Below, piece by piece: positions 9,094 through 18,673 of a DNA stretch of 64,000 nucleotides. Both the position numbers and the translations under genes were made by a program. This DNA is from Vibrio algicola. Its GTDB lineage: Bacteria; Pseudomonadota; Gammaproteobacteria; Enterobacterales; Vibrionaceae. The DNA is taken from contig NZ_CP045699.1 in the NCBI RefSeq assembly GCF_009601765.2, positions 248,001-312,000 on the forward strand. The letters run 5' to 3'. How positions within the stretch are numbered: position 1 is the first letter of the stretch; the number at the start of each line of letters is the position of its first letter. Below the pieces are notes generated by a model. It did no database searches, was not told the DNA's origin, and saw only the letters and a program-made list of their open reading frames with translations.

Positions 9094-10064
9094 TACTTAT
9101 ACCGAATCCCTTTATTTTTACCATCCGGCATACTTTTAAAGCGTTTATGCACCCACATCCATTGATCGCCACCACGTAGAATTAAGTCTTCGACCACTTT
9201 ATTCATCACTCGTGCTGCCCCTTCTGGATCGCGACGAGGGAATTTATGGCTAATATCTTGCTCAATCCTAAAGTCATAACGGCCACCAGTTCTAAAGCAT
9301 GATACGGGCAATACTGCACATTTACTGGCATCGACTAAAACACCGGTTCCCATGGTGGTACAGGCTTCATCAATGGCAAATAAGGGGACAAAGACGGAGT
9401 TTTTTTGGCCGTAATCATGATCGGGTAAATAAAACAGTTTTTTGCCTTTTCGTAAAACTTTGAGCATACCCTTTAGATCTTTACGATCGACCATAATATT
9501 GCCGAAATGAGTACGGCCCCAATGCTGAATAAAGTCATAAGCTGGGTTACTGTGCGGGCGGTAAACACCATAGCCAGGCGAGAATAAGGCGCAGCAGCGT
9601 GCAGTTAATTCAACATTTAAGGCGTGCACACCACAAATTAAGGTGCCGCGTCCTTGGTCTTCAAGGGTGGTTAAACGATCAACATGGTGATAACTGACAA
9701 TGCGCTTTAAACGCCAGTCAGGCCAAAACCAAGCAATAGCACTTTCGAACAGCGCAAAGCCGGTATTTTTAAAGTTCTCTTTCACAATAAAGTCGCGCCG
9801 AGTACCGCTAATATCAGGAAAGCATAACTCTAGGTTGCGACGAGCAATATGCACTCGTTTTTTGGCTACGAACATGGCGAGAAAACCAAGTCCGCGACCA
9901 GTCCAAAATAATAAGCGATAAGGAAGAATATTAACTAACACCGCCAAAATACCAAAGCCTAGCCAGACACCCCAATATTTAGGGTGCAGCAAAGAGAATG
10001 AAAACTTCGGTGGGATGAAGTTCACTAAGGACTCAGGTTTATCTGATGGTTGTTTTTCTGCCAT
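9093..10064 (-). CDS. lpxL: LpxL-type lipid A secondary acyltransferase
   Basis: Late acyltransferases of the LpxL/M/N family add secondary acyl chains to Kdo2-lipid A at the inner membrane. This 323-residue protein has a membrane segment at about 33-60, the catalytic HX4E-like motif in GVHALNVEL, and the family's FVPLFAIDEACTT region. HX4E resembles LpxL more than the HX4D of LpxM. In V. cholerae the gene next to slmA (VC0213, from memory) is the LpxL myristoyltransferase and its relative LpxN adds a hydroxyacyl chain, so the exact acyl specificity is open. It is 10 bp from slmA and overlaps recG by one base. Confidence 0.85.
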   Translation of the reverse strand: MAEKQPSDKPESLVNFIPPKFSFSLLHPKYWGVWLGFGILAVLVNILPYRLLFWTGRGLGFLAMFVAKKRVHIARRNLELCFPDISGTRRDFIVKENFKNTGFALFESAIAWFWPDWRLKRIVSYHHVDRLTTLEDQGRGTLICGVHALNVELTARCCALFSPGYGVYRPHSNPAYDFIQHWGRTHFGNIMVDRKDLKGMLKVLRKGKKLFYLPDHDYGQKNSVFVPLFAIDEACTTMGTGVLVDASKCAVLPVSCFRTGGRYDFRIEQDISHKFPRRDPEGAARVMNKVVEDLILRGGDQWMWVHKRFKSMPDGKNKGIRYK

Positions 10065-10074
10065 TCTTTTTTCT

Positions 10075-10665
10075 CTATTCTATTTGTGCTTTTAACAAGG
10101 CCCAATATTGGTCAAAATTTTCTGTCGGCTGATATTTGAAATCAGAACGAACAAAGCGATTCAAACTGCCTTCCACTTGACCAAGCAATTGCGCGGCTAA
10201 AATGGACTCATCAACTGGAAAGCTTTTTCCTTCACGCAGTTGACGCTCGCGTAATATTTGGCGTAATTGAGCTTCAATTCGGTCGTATAATTGATTGATA
10301 CGACCACGCAGGCGCTCATTTTCAAACATTAATGCATGACCAGACATAATGCGTGATAAACCGGGGTTACGCTCGGCAAAGGCTAACAATAATTGTAGAA
10401 CTAAACGAATACGTTTTAAGGTATCTTTTTCTTCATCCAGAATACGATTAATCCGCGACAATAATGAATCTTCAATAAACTCGATTAAACCTTCAAACAT
10501 TCTGGCTTTGCTGGGAAAGTGGCGATACAACGCCGCCTCCGAAACGCCGACTTGTTTGGCTAGCTTAGCGGTAGTAATGCGAGCTGCGCCATCGGTGGAT
10601 TCCAGCATTTGCGCTAAGGCTTGTAAGATCTCTTCGCGGCGATTGTGTTTTCTAGAGCCTGCCAT
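10075..10665 (-). CDS. slmA: Nucleoid occlusion factor SlmA
   Basis: SlmA is a TetR-family DNA-binding protein that blocks FtsZ ring assembly over unsegregated chromosomes. The sequence from [17 protein letters not shown] through the HTH ([20 protein letters not shown]) is nearly that of V. cholerae SlmA. The start at 10665 is chosen because AAGGAAG lies about 8 nt upstream and gives the standard 196 residues; the frame is open 11 codons further. It sits in the coaBC-dut-slmA-lpxL-recG run. Confidence 0.96.
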   Translation of the reverse strand: MAGSRKHNRREEILQALAQMLESTDGAARITTAKLAKQVGVSEAALYRHFPSKARMFEGLIEFIEDSLLSRINRILDEEKDTLKRIRLVLQLLLAFAERNPGLSRIMSGHALMFENERLRGRINQLYDRIEAQLRQILRERQLREGKSFPVDESILAAQLLGQVEGSLNRFVRSDFKYQPTENFDQYWALLKAQIE

Positions 10666-10725
10666 GGGGCGACTTCCTTTGTTTATGTGTTGAGGCAATG
10701 TTGAAAATTGTTTTTTCTGGTTTTT

Positions 10726-11184
10726 CTAGCTTTTACCCGAGTGACCAAATCCGCCTTCACCGCGTTCGCTGCTATCAAAACTATCGACCAGATTAAACTC
10801 CACTTGAACCACAGGCACGAACACTAGCTGAGCAATGCGATCGCCCGGTTCGATAGTGAAAGCTTCTTGTCCACGGTTCCATACCGAAATCATTAGCGGG
10901 CCTTGGTAGTCAGAATCAATCAAACCGACTAAATTGCCAAGCACAATGCCATGCTTATGGCCTAAACCTGAACGCGGTAAAATAGTGGCCGCTAAACTTG
11001 GATCGCCAATATGAATTGAGAGGCCGGTTGCCACTAGGTGAGTTTGACCCGGTGCGACGATTAACGCCTCATCTAAACAGGCGCGCAGATCTAAACCAGC
11101 CGAGCCTTCGGTGGCATAAGTTGGCAGGGGAAATTGGGTGCCAATGCGGCTATCAAGGATTTTTAAATCAATCTTATTCATCAT
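10726..11184 (-). CDS. dut: Deoxyuridine 5'-triphosphate nucleotidohydrolase (dUTPase)
   Basis: Dut hydrolyses dUTP to dUMP and pyrophosphate, keeping uracil out of DNA and feeding dTMP synthesis. All trimeric dUTPase motifs are visible: [44 protein letters not shown] and the C-terminal arm [10 protein letters not shown]. The start at 11184 (MMNKID) gives 152 residues, like E. coli; the open frame extends four codons further. It sits between slmA and coaBC on the same strand, a conserved arrangement. Confidence 0.96.
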   Translation of the reverse strand: MMNKIDLKILDSRIGTQFPLPTYATEGSAGLDLRACLDEALIVAPGQTHLVATGLSIHIGDPSLAATILPRSGLGHKHGIVLGNLVGLIDSDYQGPLMISVWNRGQEAFTIEPGDRIAQLVFVPVVQVEFNLVDSFDSSERGEGGFGHSGKS

Positions 11185-11227
11185 TCTATGGCTCACTAAT
11201 ATGGTTTACTAAATATGGCTAATGGGT

Positions 11228-11273
11228 TATACCCGCTTTACTTACAGCTACAAGGTCAATGGCTTTGGGTATA
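11228..11273. repeat. 46-bp miniature ERIC-like remnant
   Basis: The dut-coaBC gap contains TATACCCG at its left end and TTGGGTATA at its right end, the terminal inverted repeats of the ERIC elements elsewhere in this window. Only about 30 bp lie between them, including TTACAGCTACAAG, so this looks like an internally deleted copy. Confidence 0.5.
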
Positions 11274-11287
11274 GTTTACAATGTAGC

Positions 11288-12538
11288 TTAATGCTTATAT
11301 TGCTCGGCGATCAAACCAAGTAATTGTTGTGCTAGTTGCTGCTTATTGGCAATGGCGAGGGCTTGATCGCCTTCAGGCCAATACACATGCAGCGCATTAT
11401 CATCACTATTAAAGCCTAAACCTTGCACCGACACATCGTTGGCGCAAATCATATCGAGATTCTTTTTGTCGAGCTTGCCACGCGCATAACGTTCGACATC
11501 TTGGGTTTCGGCGGCAAAACCAATCGTAAATGGGCGATCTTGCGTTAACGCAGCAACCGAGGCGACGATATCGGGATTTTTCACCATAGTAATGGTCATT
11601 TGATCGCTGTCATCGGTTTTCTTGATTTTCTGGTCTGCCACTTGGCTCGGGCGATAATCGGCCACCGCAGCGCAACTAATAAAGATTTGATGAGTGGGTG
11701 CATGCTGCATTGCCGCTTGGTGCATCGACTGAGCACTATCAACATCGATCCGTTCAACATTCTTCGGAGTTGCTAATGACACTGGGCCACTAATTAATGT
11801 TACTTGAGCGCCCATTTGAGCTGCGGTATCGGCAATCGCAAATCCCATTTTTCCTGAGCTGTGATTGGATATATAACGTACCGGATCAATCGCTTCACGG
11901 GTTGGCCCTGCGGTAATGGCGATGCGAATACCTGCCAATGGTTTCGGGCCAAAGAATTGTTCACACAAAGCGACTAACTGCATCGGCTCTAACATGCGGC
12001 CATAACCGACATCGCCACAGGCTTGTTGTCCTGCGGCCGGGCCCCACATCATCATGCCGCGCAGGCTTAATGCTTGGATATTATCTTGAGTGGCAACATT
12101 GGCATGCATTTGTTGGTTCATTGCTGGCGCCACGGCGATTGGGGCGTTTGAGGCAAGTACCAAGGTTGAGAGTAAATCATTGCCCATACCAGCGCGTAAA
12201 CGGGCAATTAAATCCGCCGTCGCTGGCGCCAATAATACCAGATCGGCCCATTTAGCTAATTCTATATGTCCCATAGAAGCTTCGGCAGCTGGATCTAATA
12301 AACTTAATGAGACCGGCTTACCCGACACCGCTTGCATGGTGAGAGGGGTAATGAATTCTTTGGCTGCGGGGGTCATCACCACTTGTACTTGCGCGCCACG
12401 TTCGATCAAACGGCGTGTTAAATCGGCGCATTTATACGCGGCAATACCCCCGCTGATCCCAAGTAGGATTTTCTTTCCTGCGAGAGTTTGTGCGATGGCG
12501 CTTGAGGTCGTTGGGCTGGTGATGTTGAGTTGTGACAT
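11288..12538 (-). CDS. coaBC: Bifunctional phosphopantothenoylcysteine decarboxylase / phosphopantothenate-cysteine ligase
   Basis: CoaBC performs two steps of coenzyme A synthesis. The N-terminal FMN-dependent CoaC half shows [23 protein letters not shown], the PAMNQQM segment and the catalytic-Cys region [10 protein letters not shown]. The CoaB half shows [23 protein letters not shown] and the KIKK lysines. The start at 12538 (MSQLN) gives 416 residues; the frame is open 13 codons further upstream but lacks family similarity there. radC is divergent, across a 285-bp promoter-bearing gap. Confidence 0.95.
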   Translation of the reverse strand: MSQLNITSPTTSSAIAQTLAGKKILLGISGGIAAYKCADLTRRLIERGAQVQVVMTPAAKEFITPLTMQAVSGKPVSLSLLDPAAEASMGHIELAKWADLVLLAPATADLIARLRAGMGNDLLSTLVLASNAPIAVAPAMNQQMHANVATQDNIQALSLRGMMMWGPAAGQQACGDVGYGRMLEPMQLVALCEQFFGPKPLAGIRIAITAGPTREAIDPVRYISNHSSGKMGFAIADTAAQMGAQVTLISGPVSLATPKNVERIDVDSAQSMHQAAMQHAPTHQIFISCAAVADYRPSQVADQKIKKTDDSDQMTITMVKNPDIVASVAALTQDRPFTIGFAAETQDVERYARGKLDKKNLDMICANDVSVQGLGFNSDDNALHVYWPEGDQALAIANKQQLAQQLLGLIAEQYKH

Positions 12539-12823
12539 ATCCATTCTCATCAATGAAATCAGGCTCAACTTTACCATAGCTTGGCTTAAAACGTACTGCC
12601 AAACATGGAAAATTAGCCAACAAATTTATAAAAAAACCTGTTACAGGCTGCTTTGCTGGGTATGCGGTCACTCTCACTTTTGATGTAAGCGATGTTGCTT
12701 AACGTCAGATCTAAGATTAAGACGATAAAGCGAAGATTAAAGCAATAATGTGACTGTTTGAATTTGAATCTCGCTTACTTGACTGCTTTTATTTGATTAC
12801 CTCCTTATCTATAGACGCTTGTT

Positions 12824-13498
12824 ATGTCCTTAAAACAATTACCACCAGAATCTCGCCCGCGTGAAAAGCTGTTAGCCCGTGGTGCGTTGGCATTATCCGA
12901 TGCTGAATTACTGGCGATTTTTTTGCGCACCGGTTTACAGGGAATGAATGCGATAGAATTGGCCGATCATCTATTAAAACAATTCGGCTCATTGCGCGCG
13001 CTGTTGTCGGCTAGCCAAGCACAATTTTGCGATTATAAAGGCTTAGGTCCAGCCAAATTCGCACAATTGCAGGCGGTGGTCGAAATGACCAAGCGATATC
13101 TAGCCGAAACCATGAAAAAAGGCGATGCGCTAACCAGTCCTGAAAATACCAAGCAATATTTAAGTAGCATGTTGCGCGATCGTCATCGAGAGGCTTTTTA
13201 TGTACTCTTTTTGGATAACCAACACCGAGTAGTGGAAGATGAGATTTTGTTTGAAGGTACAATTGATGCCGCGTCGGTCTACCCACGCGAAGTAGTGAAG
13301 CGCGCGATGCAACATAATGCTGCGGCGTTAATACTGGCGCATAACCATCCTTCTGGTATTGCCGAGCCGAGTGACGCCGATCGCCGAATCACTCGCCGCT
13401 TGGTGGACGCCCTTGCATTGGTGGATATTCGGATTTTAGACCATTTTGTTGTTGGTGATGGCGAGGTGGTGTCGTTTGCTGAAAGAGGGTGGATCTAG
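12824..13498 (+). CDS. radC: RadC family JAB1/MPN-domain protein
   Basis: RadC proteins have an N-terminal helix-hairpin-helix region and a C-terminal JAMM metalloprotease-like domain; their cellular role is still uncertain despite the historical DNA-repair name. The 224-residue protein starts [17 protein letters not shown], contains [14 protein letters not shown] (HhH), and has the JAMM motif [14 protein letters not shown]. The position between coaBC (divergent) and rpmB is the standard gammaproteobacterial arrangement. Confidence 0.95.
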   Translation: MSLKQLPPESRPREKLLARGALALSDAELLAIFLRTGLQGMNAIELADHLLKQFGSLRALLSASQAQFCDYKGLGPAKFAQLQAVVEMTKRYLAETMKKGDALTSPENTKQYLSSMLRDRHREAFYVLFLDNQHRVVEDEILFEGTIDAASVYPREVVKRAMQHNAAALILAHNHPSGIAEPSDADRRITRRLVDALALVDIRILDHFVVGDGEVVSFAERGWI

Positions 13499-13559
13499 AG
13501 TCTGAAGTGGTCTCTTTGTTCAGATTAGGAATCGAATTAAAATTAGCGTTTCTTTTCCC

Positions 13560-13587
13560 TTGCGAGAGCTCGAAAATCTGCTACAAT
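13560..13587 (+). promoter_or_regulatory. Candidate sigma-70 promoter upstream of rpmB (distal)
   Basis: TTGCGA (13560-13565) and TACAAT (13582-13587) are separated by 16 bp, a good sigma-70 match directed toward rpmB. It lies inside the 322-bp radC-rpmB gap, about 235 bp upstream of rpmB. The proximal promoter at 13701 is the stronger match. Confidence 0.45.
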
Positions 13588-13700
13588 CCCGCCACTAATT
13601 TTTAGAACCTGATTCAGCTCTTTGTTCTTAATTAATAAGCATCAAAACTGCACTGCTCAAAAAAAGATCGCGTTTTTCCTGAAAAGGATCGGTACAGGTC

Positions 13701-13729
13701 TTGAGCAATGCACGTCAAGTTAGTATAAT
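13701..13729 (+). promoter_or_regulatory. Strong sigma-70 promoter for rpmBG
   Basis: TTGAGC (13701-13706) and a perfect TATAAT (13724-13729) are 17 bp apart, the ideal spacing. They lie about 90 bp before the rpmB start, in the 322-bp gap after radC. A GC-rich CGCGACC follows the -10 box, a discriminator-like feature common at stringently controlled ribosomal promoters. Confidence 0.7.
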
Positions 13730-13820
13730 GCGCGACCTTTGATAGCCTTGGTATGGTTTTTTCCATAGCGGTTTTTGCCCCAAGGTGATATAGAGCTGAA
13801 ACGATTTGGAGAAGACATTC

Positions 13821-14057
13821 ATGTCCCGAGTATGCCAAGTAACTGGTAAGCGTCCTGTAACGGGTAACAACCGTTCACACGCACGAAATGCTACCAAGCG
13901 TCGTTTTCTGCCGAACCTACAAACTCACCGTTTCTGGGTAGAAGGCGAAAAACGCTTTGTTAAACTACGTCTAACTGCTAAAGGCATGCGTATTATTGAT
14001 AAGAAAGGCATCGAAGCTGTTCTTGTTGATATCCGTGCTCGTGGCGAGAACGTATAA
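13821..14057 (+). CDS. rpmB: 50S ribosomal protein L28
   Basis: The 78-residue basic protein starting [29 protein letters not shown] is a clear L28 of the large subunit. The start at 13821 follows GGAGAAG with good spacing; an in-frame ATG at 13806 would add five residues not seen in the family. rpmG follows after 13 bp, the usual pair. Confidence 0.98.
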   Translation: MSRVCQVTGKRPVTGNNRSHARNATKRRFLPNLQTHRFWVEGEKRFVKLRLTAKGMRIIDKKGIEAVLVDIRARGENV

Positions 14058-14070
14058 GAGGAATTGAACA

Positions 14071-14238
14071 ATGGCTAAAGGCATTCGTGAGAAAATCCGT
14101 CTAGTATCATCTGCTGGAACTGGTCACTTCTACACAACTGATAAAAACAAACGTAACATGCCAGGCAAATTTGAGATCAAGAAATTTGATCCAGTCGTTC
14201 GCCAACACGTTATGTACAAAGAAGCTAAAATCAAGTAA
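14071..14238 (+). CDS. rpmG: 50S ribosomal protein L33
   Basis: A short frame encodes 55 residues, [20 protein letters not shown] to a C-terminal KEAKIK, which is a standard L33. AGAGGAA lies about 9 nt before the ATG. It is co-transcribed with rpmB and followed 24 bp later by an intrinsic terminator. This L33 lacks the CxxC zinc motifs, so it is the zinc-independent type. Confidence 0.97.
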   Translation: MAKGIREKIRLVSSAGTGHFYTTDKNKRNMPGKFEIKKFDPVVRQHVMYKEAKIK

Positions 14239-14262
14239 TTGATTTAAACTCTTGAAAATATT

Positions 14263-14296
14263 AAAACCCAGACTATTTCGGTAGGCTGGGTTTTTT
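14263..14296 (+). terminator. Intrinsic terminator after rpmG
   Basis: AAAACCCAG (14263-14271) pairs with CTGGGTTTT (from 14286) around a 14-nt loop, followed by a T-run. An almost identical hairpin, with one extra T in the loop, follows xanP at 15833-15867. Confidence 0.85.
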
Positions 14297-14322
14297 GTGT
14301 TTAAATTAAAAACCCCACAATT

Positions 14323-14338
14323 TAGCAAACGATTGCTT
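14323..14338 (+). promoter_or_regulatory. PurR-like operator overlapping the xanP promoter
   Basis: TAGCAAACGATTGCTT matches the PurR consensus ACGCAAACGTTTGCGT at 12 of 16 positions, including the central CG and both GCAAAC/TTGC half-sites. It overlaps a candidate -35 (TTGCTT 14333-14338), 16 bp before a perfect TATAAT at 14355-14360. A purine-repressed promoter fits a xanthine permease. Found by eye only. Confidence 0.55.
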
Positions 14339-14360
14339 TTTGGTATGCGATTCCTATAAT
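14333..14360 (+). promoter_or_regulatory. Sigma-70 promoter for xanP
   Basis: TTGCTT (14333-14338), a 16-bp spacer and TATAAT (14355-14360) lie about 65 bp upstream of the xanP start, after the rpmG terminator. The transcript would carry a short ERIC-end fragment (TCAAGTAAGACGGGTATA, 14386-14403) in its leader. Confidence 0.55.
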
Positions 14361-14425
14361 AGCCACAAAATTACTGACATTTAAGTCAAGTAAGACGGGT
14401 ATATATCGTACTGTTAAGGATGAAC

Positions 14426-15790
14426 ATGACTACGCCAAACACACCGCGCCCAACTGAGCTTGTGTATCAACTCAATGAGCGGCCACCTTTACCACAAACT
14501 ATTTTTGCCGCAATGCAGCACCTGTTGGCTATGTTTGTCGCCGTAATTACACCATCCCTTATTATTTGCCAATCTTTAGGTGTACCGAGCGAACAAACCA
14601 ATACCATCATTAGTATGTCTTTGTTTGCTTCCGGGATTTGTTCTTTTATTCAAATAAGAACCATAGGTCCGATTGGCTCGGGTTTGCTCTCGATCCAAGG
14701 CACCAGTTTTAACTTTCTCGGTCCGATTATTGGCGCGGGCTTGTCATTAAAAGCGGGTGGCGCGTCAATTGATACTATGATGGCGGCTATCTTTGGCACT
14801 ATTTTGGTCGCGTCGAGCGCAGAAATCTTTTTATCTCGCATTTTGCAGTATGCGCAAAAAATTATTACTCCATTGGTGTCAGGGATCGTAGTGACCTTAA
14901 TTGGTCTTACGCTGATCCAAATTGGTTTGGTCTCGATTGGTGGTGGCTATGAAGCGATGGCAGGTAACACGTTCGGTAGTCTAGATAATCTCGCGTTAGC
15001 CGGTGTGGTGTTGGGCTTGATTGTGTTACTTAACCGTTCAAAAAATCCCTATTTACGAGTTGCATCGATAGTGATCGCGATGTTTGTTGGCTGCATTGTG
15101 GCGTACTTTATGGGAATGTTAGATCTCTCTATTCCGACCGAACATAAATTGATCGCTTTGCCGATCCCGATGCAATTTGGCTTAGGCTTTGATTGGTCTT
15201 TGTTTATTCCATTGGTGTTGATCTTCTTGATCACCGCACTAGAGGCGATTGGTGATATTACCGCTACTTCAGAAGTGTCGGGTGAACCGGTTGAGGGGCC
15301 AGTGTATCTCAAGCGTATTAAAGGGGGGGTATTAGCGGATGGTTTAAATTCGGCTATTGCGGCTTTGTTTAATAGCTTTCCCAATTCAACCTTTAGCCAA
15401 AATAACGGCATAATCATGTTAACTGGCGTGGCAAGTCGCTATGTGGGGTACTTTATTGCAGCGATGTTGATTTTATTAGGTCTGTTTCCTGGAGTGGCAA
15501 ACTTTGTTCAGTTGATCCCTGAGCCGGTGTTAGGCGGTGCAACCATTGTGATGTTTGGCACCATTGCTGCCGCTGGAGTGCGGATCATTTCTCGGGTCGA
15601 TCTTGATCGTCGCGCGATTTTAATCATGGCGTTATCATTTTCAATGGGACTTGGGATCGCGCAAAAGCCTGAGATCTTGCAATTTATGCCTGACTTTATA
15701 AAAAGCATCTTCTCCTCTGGCGTGGCTGCGGGTGGTATCACCGCGATATTACTGAGTATTATTTTGCCGCGCAGTGATGAGCAGGCTTAA
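14426..15790 (+). CDS. xanP: NCS2-family xanthine permease (XanP-like)
   Basis: This is a proton-coupled purine transporter of the nucleobase-cation symporter 2 family with about 12-14 membrane segments. The [16 protein letters not shown]-terminus, the [13 protein letters not shown] helix, [12 protein letters not shown] and the [13 protein letters not shown] segment follow E. coli XanP closely, so xanthine is the likeliest substrate, with uracil or urate as alternatives. The start at 14426 is preferred: AAGGA lies at 14416-14420, five bases before it, whereas the ATG at 14420 overlaps that site. It converges with envZ. Confidence 0.88.
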   Translation: MTTPNTPRPTELVYQLNERPPLPQTIFAAMQHLLAMFVAVITPSLIICQSLGVPSEQTNTIISMSLFASGICSFIQIRTIGPIGSGLLSIQGTSFNFLGPIIGAGLSLKAGGASIDTMMAAIFGTILVASSAEIFLSRILQYAQKIITPLVSGIVVTLIGLTLIQIGLVSIGGGYEAMAGNTFGSLDNLALAGVVLGLIVLLNRSKNPYLRVASIVIAMFVGCIVAYFMGMLDLSIPTEHKLIALPIPMQFGLGFDWSLFIPLVLIFLITALEAIGDITATSEVSGEPVEGPVYLKRIKGGVLADGLNSAIAALFNSFPNSTFSQNNGIIMLTGVASRYVGYFIAAMLILLGLFPGVANFVQLIPEPVLGGATIVMFGTIAAAGVRIISRVDLDRRAILIMALSFSMGLGIAQKPEILQFMPDFIKSIFSSGVAAGGITAILLSIILPRSDEQA

Positions 15791-15832
15791 TCAGGTAATT
15801 AACTTAAACGCTTTAAAATATTAAAACCCAGA

Positions 15833-15867
15833 CTATTTTCGGTAGGCTGGGTTTTTTATGCGATATA
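15833..15867 (+). terminator. Intrinsic terminator after xanP
   Basis: AAAACCCAG pairs with CTGGG plus following T's, then a T6 run. It is a near-exact duplicate, including the upstream AAATATT, of the rpmG terminator 1.5 kb earlier. The two copies flank xanP as direct repeats. Confidence 0.85.
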
Positions 15868-15873
15868 AAAACG

Positions 15874-15996
15874 GTCATCCCGAGGAGCCGAAGGCGACAT
15901 TAGGGATCTCATGCCGCGCGTTGAGACTCAAATAATGATTGGTAAAGAGTAAAGCGAGATTCCCTATCTGCTCGCTCTACTCGCGTATGGAATGAC
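15874..15996. repeat. Dispersed palindromic repeat, full copy (GTCATCCC...GGAATGAC)
   Basis: A 123-bp element runs from GTCATCCCGAGGAGCCGAAG to GCGTATGGAATGAC, with inverted ends and an internal GGGATCTC/GAGATTCCC pair. It sits between the convergent xanP and envZ genes. Relatives lie at 6885, 22553, 22673, 42117-42590 and 63561. I cannot assign it to a named family. Confidence 0.7.
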
Positions 15997-16090
15997 GAAT
16001 ATTTAGTGTGATATCAACATTATAAAAACACTGACACCTCAGAAGAGATAAAGGAAAGTCCGCGATCTTGCTTTCAATTTTTCTCTTTTC

Positions 16091-17416
16091 TTATCCGCGT
16101 TTTTTCTTATACACTGGAATGCTGATCTGAACTTTTAACCCACCTTCACTACGGTTAGTGACTAAAATTAATCCTTGGTGCTGGCTAACAATCCGTTTAA
16201 TGATCGCAAGCCCCAGACCTGCTCCTTCACTACTGCCACGCGCCGCATCACCACGGGTAAACGGTTCAAATAACGAATCAAGCTGCTGCTTATCAATCCC
16301 AGGGCCATTATCTTCAACACACACCCAAACTAATTTATTGTCGGCGGTGATCCCAGTCGACACCTTGATCCAGCCATTACCATAGCGAATCGCATTGACG
16401 ATCAAATTCGACACCACACGTTTTAGCGCAATTGCTTCTCCTAAAGCATGGCGCAAATCATCACCAGTGGTTAATTCAAAATCCACCCCGTGCTTATCAC
16501 GCTCAGCATTGACTACCTCGGTAACAATTTGATTAATATCGACATCGTTATGATTGGCTAATTCGGCCGGTTTTAAATAGTCCATAAATTGACTAATAAT
16601 GTCATTACACTCTTCGGTATCTTTGATCATGCTCTCGGCTAAATAATCGTCTTGCGGCGACATCATTTCGGTCGCTAGACGAATTCGAGTCAGCGGTGTG
16701 CGCAGATCGTGACTAATGCCCGACATTAACAAGGCGCGATCCTCTTCTAATGCTTTAATGCCTCTCGACATTTGATTAAAGGCTTTGGTTACCGCTAAAA
16801 TTTCTGATGCGCCGCGCTCTGGTAGTGGGGCTGGAATATCGCCATGGCCAACCGTGATAGCGGCTTTTTCTAGCGCTACTAATGGCCTATTTTGCAATCG
16901 CATAAAGAACCACATACCGGCAATAAGCAGTAAGGCGATCAATAAACTATTACGAAATAAGGGTGCAAAGTCTTTCTCTTGTAGCTCGGTTAATGGAATA
17001 CGAACCAGTTTATTAGGAAGCGCGTCTATTTTAAGCCACAACACATAGTTTTTTCCCCCTAAAACCAATCTAGCTTCGGTTGGGGAATCAACTTGTTTGG
17101 TCATGTCCTTGCTGAGGAAATCAATCGGAGCGGCATACTTAAATTCGTTCGCTTCAATTGAATTATCTGCATAAATTGACACTCCCAATTCGGAGAGCAA
17201 TTCTCGGCGTAATGGATGATCACGATCGTCGCTTTGCTGAATTTTATCTTCATCGAGCATAAGTTTTACTTCGTGCGATAAAATTCGATTGAACTGCTTT
17301 AAGCTTGGCAGCAAGGCGTAATTAAACATGATCAGGTAAGAAAGCACTTGGCTGGCGATCAATAAGAACACCAAGAAGAAAACGGTTTTAGTACGAGAGC
17401 TGCGTAAGCGAAGCAT
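16091..17416 (-). CDS. envZ: Osmosensor histidine kinase EnvZ
   Basis: EnvZ phosphorylates and dephosphorylates OmpR. The 441-residue protein has TM1 at about 12-32, a periplasmic domain, TM2 at about 152-174, and a HAMP domain beginning [11 protein letters not shown]. The phospho-acceptor is His236 in [10 protein letters not shown]. The ATPase domain has [12 protein letters not shown] (N box), DNGPGI (G1) and GAGLGLAI (G2). All catalytic motifs are intact. Unlike enteric ompB operons, where the two genes overlap, it starts 192 bp after ompR and a perfect hairpin lies between them. Confidence 0.94.
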   Translation of the reverse strand: MLRLRSSRTKTVFFLVFLLIASQVLSYLIMFNYALLPSLKQFNRILSHEVKLMLDEDKIQQSDDRDHPLRRELLSELGVSIYADNSIEANEFKYAAPIDFLSKDMTKQVDSPTEARLVLGGKNYVLWLKIDALPNKLVRIPLTELQEKDFAPLFRNSLLIALLLIAGMWFFMRLQNRPLVALEKAAITVGHGDIPAPLPERGASEILAVTKAFNQMSRGIKALEEDRALLMSGISHDLRTPLTRIRLATEMMSPQDDYLAESMIKDTEECNDIISQFMDYLKPAELANHNDVDINQIVTEVVNAERDKHGVDFELTTGDDLRHALGEAIALKRVVSNLIVNAIRYGNGWIKVSTGITADNKLVWVCVEDNGPGIDKQQLDSLFEPFTRGDAARGSSEGAGLGLAIIKRIVSQHQGLILVTNRSEGGLKVQISIPVYKKKRG

Positions 17417-17554
17417 GAGAAATATTCCGAAAAATTGGGCAATGTTGTACGAGTATCTTGAAAAATATCATGCTGTTATGACGTTGAGTGAAAGGTGGCG
17501 CTGAAATTGAACGAGGTGGCTACAACGTCGAAACATTACCGAGATAAAAGGAAT

Positions 17555-17584
17555 GTGGCTCGATATTTAATTATATCGAGCCAC
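17555..17584 (-). terminator. Perfect 12-bp hairpin between ompR and envZ
   Basis: GTGGCTCGATAT (17555-17566) and ATATCGAGCCAC (17573-17584) form a perfect stem with a 6-nt loop, 24 nt after the ompR stop. On the minus strand the stem is followed by ATTCCTTTTAT, a weak U-tract. It could be a leaky terminator lowering envZ relative to ompR, or a 3'-end stabiliser. Confidence 0.6.
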
Positions 17585-17608
17585 GAAAAAAGCATATTAG
17601 ACTAGCGG

Positions 17609-18328
17609 CTATACCTTTTTACCATCAGGAACGAAGACATAGCCTAATCCCCAGACAGTTTGAATATAACGAGGGTGACTTGGATCTTCTTCAAGCATAC
17701 GACGCAAACGTGAGATTTGAACATCAATCGAACGTTCCATTGCGGAATATTCACGACCGCGTGCCATATTCATCAGTTTATCTCGGGACATTGGGGTACG
17801 AGAGTGAGTCACCAAAATCTTAAGTACCGCAAACTCACCAGAGGTCAGTGGCATTGGCTCTTCTGCGCGAAACATTTCACGCGTCCCTAGGTTTAAAGTG
17901 AATTCACCAAAAGTGACAATTTCTTCATCTGAGCTTGGCGCGCCTGGGGCTTCAACCGATTGACGACGTAGAACCGCGCGTAAACGAGCCAGTAATTCGC
18001 GTGGGTTAAATGGTTTTGGTAGGTAATCATCGGCGCCCACTTCTAGCCCAACAATACGATCAATCTCATCGCCTTTAGCGGTTAACATCACAATCGGCAG
18101 TTGGTTGTTGTCATGGCGCAGGCGACGACAAATAGAAAGACCATCCTCGCCTGGTAGCATTAAATCGAGCACCATCAAGTGGAAGTTTTCGCGAGTTAAC
18201 AAGCGATCCATTTGCTCGGCATTGGCCACACTACGTACTTGAAAACCTTGCTCGGTTAGGTAGCGCTCTAATAATGAACGTAAACGTGCGTCGTCATCGA
18301 CCACTAAAATCTTATAGTTATCTTGCAT
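17609..18328 (-). CDS. ompR: Response regulator OmpR
   Basis: OmpR is the DNA-binding partner of EnvZ controlling porin and osmotic-stress genes. From MQDNYKILVVDDD onward the protein is almost identical to E. coli OmpR: receiver Asp in VLDLMLPGEDG, conserved Lys in YLPKPFNP, and a winged-helix domain ending YIQTVWGLGYVFVPDG. The start at 18328 gives 239 residues; the frame is open 16 codons further upstream but that extension is not family-like. Confidence 0.97.
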   Translation of the reverse strand: MQDNYKILVVDDDARLRSLLERYLTEQGFQVRSVANAEQMDRLLTRENFHLMVLDLMLPGEDGLSICRRLRHDNNQLPIVMLTAKGDEIDRIVGLEVGADDYLPKPFNPRELLARLRAVLRRQSVEAPGAPSSDEEIVTFGEFTLNLGTREMFRAEEPMPLTSGEFAVLKILVTHSRTPMSRDKLMNMARGREYSAMERSIDVQISRLRRMLEEDPSHPRYIQTVWGLGYVFVPDGKKV

Positions 18329-18545
18329 CTTATTTTCTCGCATTATTGAAGGCTTTCCGAAACATCTTGTCATCATGACAAAACATGAGCAAAGAATAAA
18401 ATAGAATCGAAATTTTAATATAAAGCAAATGTAACGGATATTCTTTGATTTTATCTATTTTATTCATTGTTAACCTCAAAATATCGAGTTTTTGACTCAA
18501 CTAACGAGGATGGGGGTCATGCAGATATAAACTTAAGTTTGTATT

Positions 18546-18567
18546 TTATGTGATATAGATCATGATT
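18546..18567 (+). promoter_or_regulatory. Possible CRP site upstream of the exported repeat protein
   Basis: TTATGTGATATAGATCATGATT resembles the CRP consensus: TGTGA, a 6-bp spacer, then TCATG in place of TCACA. It lies about 107 bp before the ATG at 18674, in the 345-bp gap shared with the divergent ompR. Beyond this site and AT-rich promoter-like sequence nothing else is recognisable in the gap. Found by eye only. Confidence 0.4.
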
Positions 18568-18673
18568 GCACGATGTTCATTTGCTATTGTTTATCATTAT
18601 TAACCTATTTTGTTACATCTGTTAAGCGATTCGTTATTAATGAATCGAAAATTGATCTCATAAGGACCTATCA

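Noticed and set aside
12090..12683. 197-residue frame antisense to coaBC and its upstream region
   Set aside because: It overlaps a full-length, motif-complete coaBC gene on the other strand and has no recognisable protein features.
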